From Microbulbifer litoralis (GTDB lineage: Bacteria; Pseudomonadota; Gammaproteobacteria; Pseudomonadales; Cellvibrionaceae), in the NCBI RefSeq assembly GCF_023634065.1, contig NZ_JALKCV010000011.1, forward strand, positions 115,044-179,043: a stretch of 64,000 nucleotides of DNA, in the 5' to 3' direction. The translations under genes were made by a program, and so were the position numbers. Under the pieces are notes generated by a model, which was not told the origin of the DNA, made no database searches, and was given only the letters and a program-made list of their open reading frames with translations. This document shows, in pieces, positions 46,178-55,446 of this stretch. The number at the start of each line of letters is the position of its first letter. Positions within the stretch are counted from its first letter, which is position 1.

Positions 46178-47542
46178 TTACCCGAGCGGCTCGACGCGGA
46201 TACGCACTACATCGCCCTCGACGGTATCCAGCGCTTCAATCTCGGCCACGGCGTCGCGCAGGCGGCCCTCTTTGGCGCGGCTGGTGAGGATCACCACCGG
46301 CACCAGGGCCTCGCCCTCGGCCGGTTCGTGCTGGATCAGGGCCTCGATGCTGATGCCCTGGTCACTGCAGATGCGCGCGACCTGGGACATGACGCCGGGC
46401 TTGTCGTGGGCAGAGATACGCAGGTAGTAGCTGGTGACCACCTCGTCCATCGGCAGCACCTGGCCGCCGTTCTGGCCGCCCTCGGCGACACCGGAAACCG
46501 GTACGCGCTGGTCCGGCGCCGCCTCGAGCGTGCGCGCCACATCGACGATATCAGCGATCACCGCCGAGGCGGTGGCCTCGTCGCCGGCGCCGGCGCCGTA
46601 GTAGAGCGTCGGTCCCACGGCGTCGCCGTTGACCAGTATCGCATTCATCACACCGTTCACATTGGCGATCAGGCGGCGCTCGGGAATCAGCGTCGGGTGC
46701 ACCCGCAGTTCCACGCCCTGCTCGGTGCGCCGCGCGATACCCAGGTGCTTGATGCGGTAGCCCAGTTCGTCGGCGTAGTGGATGTCCTCACTGGTCACAC
46801 CGCTGATCCCCTCGGTGTAGACCTTGTCGAACGCCAGCGGGATCGAAAATGCCAGGGAGGCCATGATCACCAGCTTGTGCGCCGCATCGATGCCCTCGAC
46901 ATCAAACGTCGGGTCGGCCTCTGCGTAGCCGAGTTCCTGGGCCTGCTTCAGGGCGTCGGCAAAACTCCGCCCCTTTTCGCGCATCTCGGTGAGGATATAG
47001 TTGCCGGTGCCGTTGATGATGCCCGCGAGCCACTGGACGCGGTTGCCCACCAGGCCCTCGCGCAGGGATTTGATGATCGGGATACCACCGGCCACCGCGG
47101 CCTCGTAGGCGATGGTCACGCCTTTCTCGGCGGCGGCGGCGAACAGTTCGTTGCCGTGCTCGGCAATCAGCGCCTTGTTGGCGGTGACAATATGCTTGCC
47201 GTTGCGGATGGCCGTCAGCACCAGCTCCCGGGCCACGGTGGTGCCGCCGATCAGCTCCACCAGGATATCCACGTCGGGGTTGGCGGCCACATCGAAGATC
47301 TCGCGGGAGACATTCAGCGCGCTGGTATCGCAGGCGGGATTGTCCCGGCGCGCGCCGATCTGCACGATTTCCACCGGCCGCCCGCAGCGCGCGGCGATTT
47401 CCTCGCCGTTGCGCGCCATCACATTGACCGTGCCGCTGCCCACAGTGCCCAGGCCACAAATGCCGATACGCGCCGGGCGCCGCGGGCTTTCGGATTGCTG
47501 ATGGGATTCCAGTTCGGTGGTCTCTTCGACAGGTGCGCTCAC
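46178..47542 (-). CDS. hom: Homoserine dehydrogenase
   Basis: Reduces aspartate semialdehyde to homoserine, the branch toward threonine and methionine. 454 residues: NAD(P)-binding GLGTVGSGT near residue 30, VTANKALIAEHG, AGIINGTGNYILTEM and GYAEADPTFDVEGIDAAHKL in the catalytic domain, and a C-terminal ACT domain (about 370-450, YYLRISAHDKPGVMSQVARIC) for feedback control. It precedes thrC on the same strand. Confidence 0.97.
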   Translation of the reverse strand: MSAPVEETTELESHQQSESPRRPARIGICGLGTVGSGTVNVMARNGEEIAARCGRPVEIVQIGARRDNPACDTSALNVSREIFDVAANPDVDILVELIGGTTVARELVLTAIRNGKHIVTANKALIAEHGNELFAAAAEKGVTIAYEAAVAGGIPIIKSLREGLVGNRVQWLAGIINGTGNYILTEMREKGRSFADALKQAQELGYAEADPTFDVEGIDAAHKLVIMASLAFSIPLAFDKVYTEGISGVTSEDIHYADELGYRIKHLGIARRTEQGVELRVHPTLIPERRLIANVNGVMNAILVNGDAVGPTLYYGAGAGDEATASAVIADIVDVARTLEAAPDQRVPVSGVAEGGQNGGQVLPMDEVVTSYYLRISAHDKPGVMSQVARICSDQGISIEALIQHEPAEGEALVPVVILTSRAKEGRLRDAVAEIEALDTVEGDVVRIRVEPLG

Positions 47543-47781
47543 AACTTCCCTCCGCGCAAGCGGCTCGACCTACCCGTCAATCCGGCCCCGGCAGACGACC
47601 GGGTACCCCGGCGCGGGACGCGAGCCAGGTAACAGCGCAATAAATGGCAATGAAAAACGATAAAAGGACGACAACCTTACTGAGAAGGGAGGGAAACTGT
47701 CAATAAATTGCGTCGGCAAATATCAATTACCGGCGGCCGCTGCGCCGGCCCCCGATCCACATCCAGGTATTTTATTCCCGG

Positions 47782-48531
47782 TCAGATCCCCAGCGCTTTC
47801 GCCATGGTATCCGGCGGCAGGTAGCCCGGCACCACCGAGCCGTCCTCCATAACGATGGTGGGCGTGCCGCGCACGTCGATGACGTCGTTGCCCAGCTTGT
47901 ACTGCTCCGCAACCGGGTTGCCCTCGCAAACGTTCAGCGGCACATTCTCGCGGTTCTTCAGCGCCGTCAGGGTCTTGTTCGGGTCGTCGGAGCACCAGGC
48001 GGTGGCGATCTTGCGATAACCCAGGGAGTTCAGGCCCGCGCGCGGGAATGCCAGGTAGCGCACCTCGATACCGCGGCGGTTCAGCTCCGGCACGTCCTGG
48101 TGCAGCTTGCGGCAGTAGCCGCAGTCCACATCGGTAAAGACGTAGATATGCGCCTTGGTCTCTCCCTTGGGGGAAAAGACGATCATATCGTCGATATCCT
48201 GCGCATCCATGATCTTGGCCCGCTGGCCGGTACGGCGCTGTTCGGACAGGTTTGCCAGGCCGCCGCCGGCCTTGACCTGGTAGAGATCGCCGAAGATGAA
48301 ATGGCCCCCGTCGGCGGAGACGAACAGTGTATTGGCACCGCCATCCACTTCCACTTCGTAGAGACCGCTGATCGGGCTCTCGCGCACCTCGCCGTAGATG
48401 GCCTTGGGATTGCCGGCCTCGAGGCGCGCCTTGATGGTCTTCGCCACTTCCGTATCGACTTCCGCCCGGGCAGTTGTCCCCAGCAGGGCCAGGATTGCGC
48501 CGACCAGCAGCGGCTTGTTGAAAAGCATCAT
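47782..48531 (-). CDS. dsbC: Thiol:disulfide interchange protein DsbC
   Basis: Periplasmic disulfide isomerase. About 249 residues: signal peptide (1-23, ending TARA), dimerisation domain, linker, and thioredoxin fold with active-site CGYC (FTDVDCGYCRKLHQDV). A second Cys pair occurs (TAWCSDDP, LNVCEGNP), and the cis-Pro is in RGTPTIV. ATG 48531 has AGGAG 9 bases upstream; the next ATG (48528) is equivalent. It precedes hom on the same strand, as in many gammaproteobacteria. Confidence 0.95.
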   Translation of the reverse strand: MMLFNKPLLVGAILALLGTTARAEVDTEVAKTIKARLEAGNPKAIYGEVRESPISGLYEVEVDGGANTLFVSADGGHFIFGDLYQVKAGGGLANLSEQRRTGQRAKIMDAQDIDDMIVFSPKGETKAHIYVFTDVDCGYCRKLHQDVPELNRRGIEVRYLAFPRAGLNSLGYRKIATAWCSDDPNKTLTALKNRENVPLNVCEGNPVAEQYKLGNDVIDVRGTPTIVMEDGSVVPGYLPPDTMAKALGI

Positions 48532-48708
48532 TCCCGATAGCTCCTTTCTGATTCTTCGTTGGCTTCGACTGACAGCACCGGATTTGGGTTCCAGCCAGTA
48601 TGGCATCGATTGGCGACAAATGTGCCCTCTGGCGCGTTTTACCATATCCGCCCGCACAGCACCATGACACCGCCCGCAGGTTGCCGCAGCCCTTCCGGAA
48701 AGCACCAA

Positions 48709-48740
48709 CAAAAAAGCCGGAGCATTTCTGCTCCGGCTTT
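48709..48740 (-). terminator. Rho-independent terminator after rplS
   Basis: A 12-bp stem (48713-48724 with 48729-48740, AAAGCCGGAGCA) with a 4-base loop. A T-run follows on the minus strand. It lies 22 bases after the rplS stop and closes the rpsP-rimM-trmD-rplS operon. Confidence 0.92.
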
Positions 48741-48762
48741 TCGGGTTCGATCGGGGAAAAGC

Positions 48763-49113
48763 TTAGCTGAGCTTCTCTTTGATGCGCGCCGCTTTACCCG
48801 TCAGGCTGCGCAGGTAGTACAGTTTGGCCTGGCGCACGTCACCGCGACGCTTGACCTGGATGCTGTCGACCAGCGGGCTGTGGGTCTGGAAGGTACGCTC
48901 TACGCCGACACCGTGGGAGATCTTGCGCACGGTGAAGGAGGAGTTCAGGCCGCGGTTGCGCTTGCCGATCACAACGCCTTCGAAGGCCTGCAGACGCTCG
49001 CGGTTACCTTCCTTTACCTTGACCTGGACGATCACGGTGTCGCCCGGGGCAAAGGCCGGAACCTCGCTCTTCAGCTGTTCCTGTTCCAGCTGCTGGATGA
49101 TTTTGTTAGTCAT
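48763..49113 (-). CDS. rplS: 50S ribosomal protein L19
   Basis: 116-residue L19, which lies at the 30S-50S interface. Typical [15 protein letters not shown] start, [23 protein letters not shown] and the C-terminal [24 protein letters not shown] 49113 is the conserved start. It is the last gene of the rpsP operon. Confidence 0.98.
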   Translation of the reverse strand: MTNKIIQQLEQEQLKSEVPAFAPGDTVIVQVKVKEGNRERLQAFEGVVIGKRNRGLNSSFTVRKISHGVGVERTFQTHSPLVDSIQVKRRGDVRQAKLYYLRSLTGKAARIKEKLS

Positions 49114-49210
49114 TTGGAATACTCCCAAACAAGGTATGTAGCTTCTCAGCTAGGTGGCCGGATTACTCTCGCCTCCCGGCGAATCCAGCGTTCATGCGAC
49201 GGGCCGCTGT

Positions 49211-49984
49211 TCACTGCCCGTCGATATCTGCCTGCCGCTGCCGCCGGATCTCCTCCAGCAGCAGCTGCTGTTCACTATCCAGCGCCAGCCCCTGCAGCAG
49301 GTCCGGGCGGCGCTGTTCGGTGCGCGCCAGCGCCTGTTTCAGGCGCCAGCGGCGAATCTTTTCGTGGTTGCCGGACAGCAGCACTTCCGGCACCGACCTG
49401 CCGCGGTACTCTTCCGGGCGGGTGTAGTGCGGGCAGTCCAGCAGTCCGCTGGCGAAGGAGTCCTCCACCGCCGACTGGTCGTGCCCCAGCGCACCTGGGA
49501 TCAGCCGGGTAATGGCGTCTACCATGACCATCGCGGCCAGTTCGCCACCGCTCAAGACATAGTCGCCGATGGACCATTCCTGGTCGATCAGCATTTCGAC
49601 GATACGCTCGTCGATCCCCTCGTAGCGCCCGGCCAGCAACACCAGGTTGCCCGACGCGGAGAGAGTCTCGACACCGCCCTGGTCCAGCTGCCGACCCTGG
49701 GGCGACAGGTAGATACTCCGGGTTTCAGCCCCGCCCTCTTCGGCCCAGGCGCGCGCCGCTGCGAGCGCCTGGTAGAGCGGCTCCGCCAGCATCACCATGC
49801 CGGGGCCGCCGCCGTAGGGGCGGTCGTCCACAGTGCGGTGCCGGTCGCTGGTGAAATCCCGCGGATTCCAGCAGCGCACTTCCAGCAGGCCGTCCTTGAC
49901 GGCGCGGCCGGTGATACCGTAATCGGTCAGCGCGGCGAACATCTCCGGGAAGATGCTGACCAGCGCGATGCGCTTGGCGGCCAC
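49211..49984 (-). CDS. trmD: tRNA (guanine-N1)-methyltransferase TrmD
   Basis: Methylates G37 of tRNAs using S-adenosylmethionine, preventing frameshifts. 257 residues. Seen: [35 protein letters not shown], the trefoil-knot region [24 protein letters not shown], and [13 protein letters not shown]. It starts 11 bases after rimM in the conserved rpsP-rimM-trmD-rplS order. Confidence 0.98.
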   Translation of the reverse strand: MAAKRIALVSIFPEMFAALTDYGITGRAVKDGLLEVRCWNPRDFTSDRHRTVDDRPYGGGPGMVMLAEPLYQALAAARAWAEEGGAETRSIYLSPQGRQLDQGGVETLSASGNLVLLAGRYEGIDERIVEMLIDQEWSIGDYVLSGGELAAMVMVDAITRLIPGALGHDQSAVEDSFASGLLDCPHYTRPEEYRGRSVPEVLLSGNHEKIRRWRLKQALARTEQRRPDLLQGLALDSEQQLLLEEIRRQRQADIDGQ

Positions 49985-49995
49985 TGTCGCGCCGC

Positions 49996-50565
49996 CTAGA
50001 ACGACGGATCCCAGGCGACGGTGATGACACCGGCGTCCAGGTCGATATCGGTAACGAATTCACCCGGCAGGTACGGAATCAGGCGCTCGCGCCCATCCTC
50101 GCCGCCGCGCACCACCAGCACATCGTTGGCGCCCGTCTCCATCATCCGGATCACGGTGCCGAAATCCTGCTCGCGGCCGTCGAAGCGGCTGATCACGCGC
50201 AGGCCCTGCAGCTGATGCCAGTAGAACTCGCCCTCTTGCAGCTGCGGCATCGCATCGCGGCGGATGGCGATATCCCGCTGGCAGTAGCGCGCCGCCACTT
50301 CGCGATCATCGACGCCCTCGATATGGGCGATCAGGCCCTTGCCGTGGCGCCGCCCGCGATCGATCTCCAGCGGCTCCCAGCCGCCCTGTCCCTGCAGCCA
50401 CCACTGGCCGAACTGCAGGATATTGTCCATCGGCTCGGTATAGGAGTGCACCTTTACCCAGCCGCGGACGCCGTAGACGGCGGTGATACGCCCGACAGTG
50501 ACCAATTCAGCGGATTGGAATCCGCCGCTGTCGCGATTAACAGTTGTCACAGGCGCACCCGCCAT
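49996..50565 (-). CDS. rimM: Ribosome maturation factor RimM
   Basis: Helps mature the 30S head by binding S19. 189 residues: N-terminal RimM domain ([24 protein letters not shown]) and a C-terminal PRC-barrel ([39 protein letters not shown]). The first ~18 residues are longer than in many homologues, so a start inside is possible. Second gene of the rpsP operon. Confidence 0.95.
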   Translation of the reverse strand: MAGAPVTTVNRDSGGFQSAELVTVGRITAVYGVRGWVKVHSYTEPMDNILQFGQWWLQGQGGWEPLEIDRGRRHGKGLIAHIEGVDDREVAARYCQRDIAIRRDAMPQLQEGEFYWHQLQGLRVISRFDGREQDFGTVIRMMETGANDVLVVRGGEDGRERLIPYLPGEFVTDIDLDAGVITVAWDPSF

Positions 50566-50577
50566 TCCCGGCCCGAA

Positions 50578-50817
50578 TTACGCGGATTCTTTCAGCAGCT
50601 TGCTGACGCGATCAGAGATCCGGGCGCCGTGGCCAACCCAGTACTCGATACGGTCGCGATCGATGCGCAGGCGCTCTTCCTGACCGCGCGCAACCGGGTT
50701 GAAGAAACCCACGCGCTCAATGAAACGACCGTCGCGGGATTTGCGGCTGTCGGTGACTGTCAGGTGATAGAACGGGCGCTTCTTTGCACCGCCACGAGCC
50801 AAACGAATGGTTACCAT
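50578..50817 (-). CDS. rpsP: 30S ribosomal protein S16
   Basis: 79-residue S16 with the [19 protein letters not shown] start and [14 protein letters not shown] motif. First gene of the rpsP-rimM-trmD-rplS operon; ffh lies 150 bases upstream on the same strand. Confidence 0.98.
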   Translation of the reverse strand: MVTIRLARGGAKKRPFYHLTVTDSRKSRDGRFIERVGFFNPVARGQEERLRIDRDRIEYWVGHGARISDRVSKLLKESA

Positions 50818-50967
50818 GTAGCTTTCCTGTAGTTTTACACACTGGACGACTGCTTCGCGCGGCCGCCTACATCAATTAAGCCGGTAGCTCACCCGGCTGA
50901 AAGGCGGCGTATTCTAATGTACCGCCCGGAGTTTGTATAGCGCTTGTTCCCGCACGCCTGGCGGGCC

Positions 50968-52380
50968 CTACTTCTTCTTGCCGAGGCCCGGCGGCAGGCC
51001 GCCGGGCATACCGCCCATACCGCCGGCGCCGCCGCCCATGCCCGGCATGCCCCCCATGCCACGCATCATCTTGCTCATGCCGCCACCCTTGAACTTCTTC
51101 ATCATCTTGCCCATCTGCTTGTGCTGCTTGAGCAGGCGGTTCAGGTCCTGCACCTGGGTGCCGGAGCCGGCGGTGATGCGGCGCTTGCGGGAGCCGTTGA
51201 GAATATCGGGATTGCGGCGCTCGGCCGGGGTCATGGAACTGATGATCGCGTCCATCTGCTTGAACTGCTTGCCCATATCCGCCTGCTGGGCCATCTGCGC
51301 CATATTGCCCATGCCGGGCATCTTCTCCAGCAGGGAGCCGAAGCCGCCCATATTCTGCATCTGCTGCAGCTGGTCGCGCAGGTCCTCCAGGTCGAAGCCC
51401 TTGCCCTTCTGCACCTTCTTGACCAGCTTCTCGGCCTTGGTCTTGTCGATCTTCTGCTCGGCCTCCTCGATCAGCGACATGATGTCGCCCATGCCGAGGA
51501 TGCGCGAGGCGATGCGGTCCGGGTGGAAGGTCTCCAGCGCGTCGGTCTTCTCGCCGACACCGATAAACTTGATCGGCTTGCCGGTCACGTGGCGCACGGA
51601 CAGCGCCGCACCACCGCGGGCATCGCCGTCGGCCTTGGTCAGGATCACACCGGTCAGCGGCAGCGCGTCGTTGAAAGCGCTGGCGGTGTTGACCGCATCC
51701 TGGCCGATCATGGCGTCGATCACGAACAGCGTCTCGGCCGGATCCAGTGCGCCGTGCAACTCGCGGATCTCGCCCATCAATTCCTCATCGATATGCAGGC
51801 GGCCGGCGGTGTCGACAATCAGTACATCGGCAAACTGCCTGCGCGCCGCCTCCATCGCCCCGCTGGCGATATCCAGCGGTTTCTGGTCGCCGCTGGACGG
51901 GTGGAAGATGGCCCCCACCTCGCCGGCCAGGGTCTCCAGCTGCTTGATCGCGGCCGGGCGGTAGACATCCGCACTGACCACCATCACCTTTTTCTTTTCC
52001 CGCTCCTGCAGGTATTTGGCCAGCTTGGCCACACTGGTGGTCTTGCCCGCACCCTGCAGACCGGCCATCAGGATCACCGCCGGCGGCTGCACCGCCAGGT
52101 TCAGCGGCGTGGCCGCCTCGCCCATCACCTTGACCAGCTCGTCCTGGACAATCTTGACGAATTGCTGGCCCGGGTTCAGGGCCTTGCTGACCTTCTGGCC
52201 CACTGCAGCAGTGCGCACCTGCTTGATAAATTCCTTGACCACCGGCAGGGCGACATCCGCCTCCAGCAGCGCCTTGCGCACCTCCCGCAGCGTATCGCGG
52301 ATATTGTCTTCCGTCAGGCGCGCCTTACCGGTGACCTTCTTTAACGCAGACGACAATCGGTCGCTGAGGTTGTCGAACAT
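50968..52380 (-). CDS. ffh: Signal recognition particle protein Ffh
   Basis: SRP54 homologue that targets inner-membrane proteins co-translationally with 4.5S RNA and FtsY. 470 residues: N domain (1-85), G domain with GLQGAGKTTSVAKLA, DTAGRLHID and TKADGDARGG, and a Met-rich M domain (about 300-460) ending in a Gly/Met tail. ATG 52380 (MFDNLSDRLSSALKKV) is the conserved start; the frame upstream to 52569 is non-homologous. It is divergent from ypjD. Confidence 0.98.
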   Translation of the reverse strand: MFDNLSDRLSSALKKVTGKARLTEDNIRDTLREVRKALLEADVALPVVKEFIKQVRTAAVGQKVSKALNPGQQFVKIVQDELVKVMGEAATPLNLAVQPPAVILMAGLQGAGKTTSVAKLAKYLQEREKKKVMVVSADVYRPAAIKQLETLAGEVGAIFHPSSGDQKPLDIASGAMEAARRQFADVLIVDTAGRLHIDEELMGEIRELHGALDPAETLFVIDAMIGQDAVNTASAFNDALPLTGVILTKADGDARGGAALSVRHVTGKPIKFIGVGEKTDALETFHPDRIASRILGMGDIMSLIEEAEQKIDKTKAEKLVKKVQKGKGFDLEDLRDQLQQMQNMGGFGSLLEKMPGMGNMAQMAQQADMGKQFKQMDAIISSMTPAERRNPDILNGSRKRRITAGSGTQVQDLNRLLKQHKQMGKMMKKFKGGGMSKMMRGMGGMPGMGGGAGGMGGMPGGLPPGLGKKK

Positions 52381-52605
52381 GGATACGTCCCGATTTGTGT
52401 GACTGGCCGTCCGGCGACATTTCCCGGACGGCGGAAATTCCCGGGCACCGACCGGTGCCCCTTCCAAGGCGCGGCAGTATAGCTCAGGAGCCGCACGGCA
52501 GAAACACTGTGCCGGCGGAAGCGCCGCCCGGCCCGAATGACTTTCCTGCACCGGCACGCTGTGACACACTGCCGCCCTGATAAGAACGGAGAGACGGATT
52601 TATCC

Positions 52606-53406
52606 ATGGCGACGATCGCCCACTGGACGGCAATTGCACTCTACCTGGCGACCACCGCCGTGGCCGCGCACAACTTTTTCCGGCAGCGCCAGCCGGGCAG
52701 GCCGCTGCTGCTGGGACTGCTCGCCGGGGCACTGGTCGCGCACGGCCTGTCTCTCATCTATACCTTGGTGACCCCCGCAGGATACCGCTTCGACCTGCTG
52801 GCGATGCTGTCCCTGATCAGCTGGACCGTCAACCTGCTGCTACTGGTTCTCGCCGCCCGGCACCCGCTGCAGCTGCTGATCGTGATCATGGCCCCCGTCG
52901 GCGCCCTGGCGGAGCTGGCCGCAGTGCACGACTGGGGCGGCGTGACGCCGCGCCAGCAGCTGTCCGCCGGCATTGCGGTACACGCACTGCTGTCCATCGT
53001 CGCCTACTCCCTGCTGACCCTCGCCACCCTGCAGGCGATCTACCTCTACTACCAGAACCAGCAGCTGCACAACCACCGCCCGGGCGGCATCAGCCGTTTC
53101 CTGCCGCCACTGCAGACGATGGAATCCCTGTTGTTCGGGCTGGTTGCCTTCGGTCAGCTGCTGCTGACCGCATCACTGGTGACCGGCTTCCTGTTCCTGG
53201 ACAATCTCTTTGCCCAACACCTGGTGCACAAGACCGCGCTGTCGCTGCTGGCATGGTTGCTGTACAGCATCCTGCTGTGGGGCCACTGGAAGAAGGGCTG
53301 GCGCGGCAACACCGCGGTGCGCTGGACCCTGGCCGCCTTTGCCGCCCTGATGCTGGCCTACTTCGGCAGCAAACTGGTACTCGAGGTCATATTACAGCGC
53401 GGATAG
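52606..53406 (+). CDS. YpjD/CcsA-like inner-membrane protein
   Basis: 266 residues with about eight membrane segments, of the cytochrome c assembly (CcsA) domain family. The conserved late segment (LVHKTALSLLAWLLYSILLWGHWKKGWRGNTAVRWTL) contains the HKT-SLLAW motif of YpjD proteins. YpjD is usually next to ffh, as here, and is thought to transport or handle haem, though the role is not settled. ATG 52606 is chosen; the frame from 52537 lacks homology. Confidence 0.9.
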   Translation: MATIAHWTAIALYLATTAVAAHNFFRQRQPGRPLLLGLLAGALVAHGLSLIYTLVTPAGYRFDLLAMLSLISWTVNLLLLVLAARHPLQLLIVIMAPVGALAELAAVHDWGGVTPRQQLSAGIAVHALLSIVAYSLLTLATLQAIYLYYQNQQLHNHRPGGISRFLPPLQTMESLLFGLVAFGQLLLTASLVTGFLFLDNLFAQHLVHKTALSLLAWLLYSILLWGHWKKGWRGNTAVRWTLAAFAALMLAYFGSKLVLEVILQRG

Positions 53407-53496
53407 CGCCGGGCACGGCGCTGCGGGCGCCGCAACACTTGCGGGCCCGGAAATTCTGTTTCAATATCCCGTTTCGCGAATAAACAGAGTTCCAAA

Positions 53497-54783
53497 TTGA
53501 ACGAGATACCTCCCGGCCTGCTATTTGCCCTGATAGGCCTGCTGATCGTCATTTCCGCCTTCTTTTCCAGCTCTGAAACCAGCATGATGGCGCTGAACCG
53601 CTACCGCCTGCGCCACCAGGCCAAGAGCGGCCACCGCGGTGCCCGGCGCGCAATGGAGCTGCTGGCGCGCCCGGACAAGCTGATCGGGGTCATCCTGATC
53701 GGCAACAACCTGGTCAACATCCTCGCCTCGGTGCTCGCCGGCGCGGTGTTCACCCGCCTCTACGGCAGTGCCGGCACCTGGTACGCCACCGCGGTGCTGA
53801 CCGTGGTGGTACTGATCTTCGCCGAAGTCACACCGAAGACCATCGCCGCACTGCACCCGGAAAAGATCGCCTTCCCCGCCTCGGTAATACTGCGCCCGCT
53901 GCTGTGGCTGATGACGCCTTTCGTCTGGCTGGTGGGTAGCGTTTCCAACGGCCTGGCGCGCCTGGTGGGCGTGGAGGCCGGCGAGCAGTCCGAGGCCGAG
54001 CACCTGGCGCCGGAGGAACTTCGCACCGTGGTATTCGAATCCGGTGCCCTGCTGCCCAGCAAGCACAAGGGCATGCTGCTGAACGTGCTGGACCTGGACC
54101 AGGCCACGGTGGAGGACATCATGATCCCCCGCAACGAAGTGGTCGGCGTGGACCTGGAGAATTCCGGCGGGGAAATCCTGCAACAACTGGCCGAGAGCAG
54201 CTACACCCGCCTGCCGGTATTCCAGGGCGACATCAACCGCGTGGTAGGCATTCTGCACCTGCGCCGCGCGGCGCAGATACTGCGCGACGGCCCGGACGCA
54301 TTCAGCCCGGACCTGCTGAAGTCCTACACCGACGAACCCTACTTCGTCCCCGAAGCCACGCCGCTGCCGACGCTGCTGATGAATTTCCAGCACAAGAAAC
54401 GGCGCATGGGCCTGGTGGTGGACGAGTACGGCGAGGTGATGGGCATTGTGACCCTGGAGGACCTGCTGGAGGAAATCGTCGGTGACTTCACCGCCAGCCC
54501 GGTGCCGAGCGAAGACGAGGAGATCGTCGCCCAGGGCAACGGCTGGTACCTGATCGAGGGCGGCACCTCGATCCGCGACATCAACCGCACCCTGCACTGG
54601 GAACTGCCCACCGACGGCCCCAAGACCTTCAACGGGCTGGCGATGGAGCACCTGGAGAGTATTCCGGACGGCAATATCAGCTTCTTTATCCTGAATTACC
54701 GCGTGGAGATCGAGGCGGTCTCGGACAAGATGATTACGCGGGCGCGGGTGAAGAAAATGGATCGGAAAGCGCCCGAGCATTGA
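53497..54783 (+). CDS. CorB/CNNM-type transporter-associated protein (DUF21-CBS-CorC_HlyC)
   Basis: 428 residues: DUF21/CNNM membrane domain (about 5-190, SAFFSSSETSMMALNRYRLRH), two CBS domains (about 200-325, VEDIMIPRNEVVGVDLE and GLVVDEYGEVMGIVTLEDLLEEIVGDF), and a C-terminal CorC/HlyC domain (about 345-425). Family members affect magnesium or cobalt efflux. The start is TTG 53497, which alone preserves the conserved first membrane segment (NEIPPGLLFALIGLL). It follows ypjD, as in other gammaproteobacteria. Confidence 0.93.
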   Translation: MNEIPPGLLFALIGLLIVISAFFSSSETSMMALNRYRLRHQAKSGHRGARRAMELLARPDKLIGVILIGNNLVNILASVLAGAVFTRLYGSAGTWYATAVLTVVVLIFAEVTPKTIAALHPEKIAFPASVILRPLLWLMTPFVWLVGSVSNGLARLVGVEAGEQSEAEHLAPEELRTVVFESGALLPSKHKGMLLNVLDLDQATVEDIMIPRNEVVGVDLENSGGEILQQLAESSYTRLPVFQGDINRVVGILHLRRAAQILRDGPDAFSPDLLKSYTDEPYFVPEATPLPTLLMNFQHKKRRMGLVVDEYGEVMGIVTLEDLLEEIVGDFTASPVPSEDEEIVAQGNGWYLIEGGTSIRDINRTLHWELPTDGPKTFNGLAMEHLESIPDGNISFFILNYRVEIEAVSDKMITRARVKKMDRKAPEH

Positions 54784-54912
54784 TGCGTAGGGTGCGCTGT
54801 GCGCACCAAACACGGAGCCAGAACTCGACATTGGGGCCAAGTGGCTGATACACAATTTAATTTACAGTCTCGAACCGGCGCCTTCACACTGATTTACGAA
54901 GAACCTTATAGG

Positions 54913-55446
54913 TTAATTCCCGTACGTCCACACCATCCCCAAGTAGTTTGGGTATTCAAACTCTGGACACTCCAAATCGATCCCATTTGAACACCGGATC
55001 CAAATCAGCTCATTCTTCTCATCAAAATAAAATCCTACAGTTTTAATCTTCTTCCCATCAGAGTCCTTTTCATAACTAATGACAAAATAGTTGAAATATA
55101 CCTTGTGAGGATTATCGCCCCCTCCAGTCAAAAAATATCCAGCTATATCTGCAGTTGGTTCGTCTTTATAAATATAATTTTCACCCTTATTACGCTTTTT
55201 GGCGTCATTCATAAGGCTCTTAATAAAATTCTCTCTCCTACTTTCGACATAAAAGTTATTTTTTATTCTTGATTCGAAATCATACGGGGACTTCCCCTCA
55301 TCGTAATTAACCTCCATCATCTTTCCCTTTCTTTCCGACCCACAACCAAGAAGGAAAACGGTTAAAAAAAACACCCCTAAATTTTTGGGTTCAATGGCCC
55401 TTCTGCAACCACGTTTGAATTCCATGGACTTACACATCGCATCCAC
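54913..55446 (-). CDS. Small lipoprotein after the Rhs gene, candidate immunity protein
   Basis: Up to 177 residues. A basic N-terminus is followed by a hydrophobic segment and lipobox (VFFLTVFLLGC), so the mature protein of about 140 residues is probably lipid-anchored. I do not recognise the family. The start is uncertain: ATG 55446, 55434 or 55425 all overlap the Rhs gene's last codons. GC is about 35-40%, like the Rhs tip and unlike the Rhs core. Position and composition suit an immunity protein for the Rhs C-terminal domain; this is inference. Confidence 0.65.
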   Translation of the reverse strand: MDAMCKSMEFKRGCRRAIEPKNLGVFFLTVFLLGCGSERKGKMMEVNYDEGKSPYDFESRIKNNFYVESRRENFIKSLMNDAKKRNKGENYIYKDEPTADIAGYFLTGGGDNPHKVYFNYFVISYEKDSDGKKIKTVGFYFDEKNELIWIRCSNGIDLECPEFEYPNYLGMVWTYGN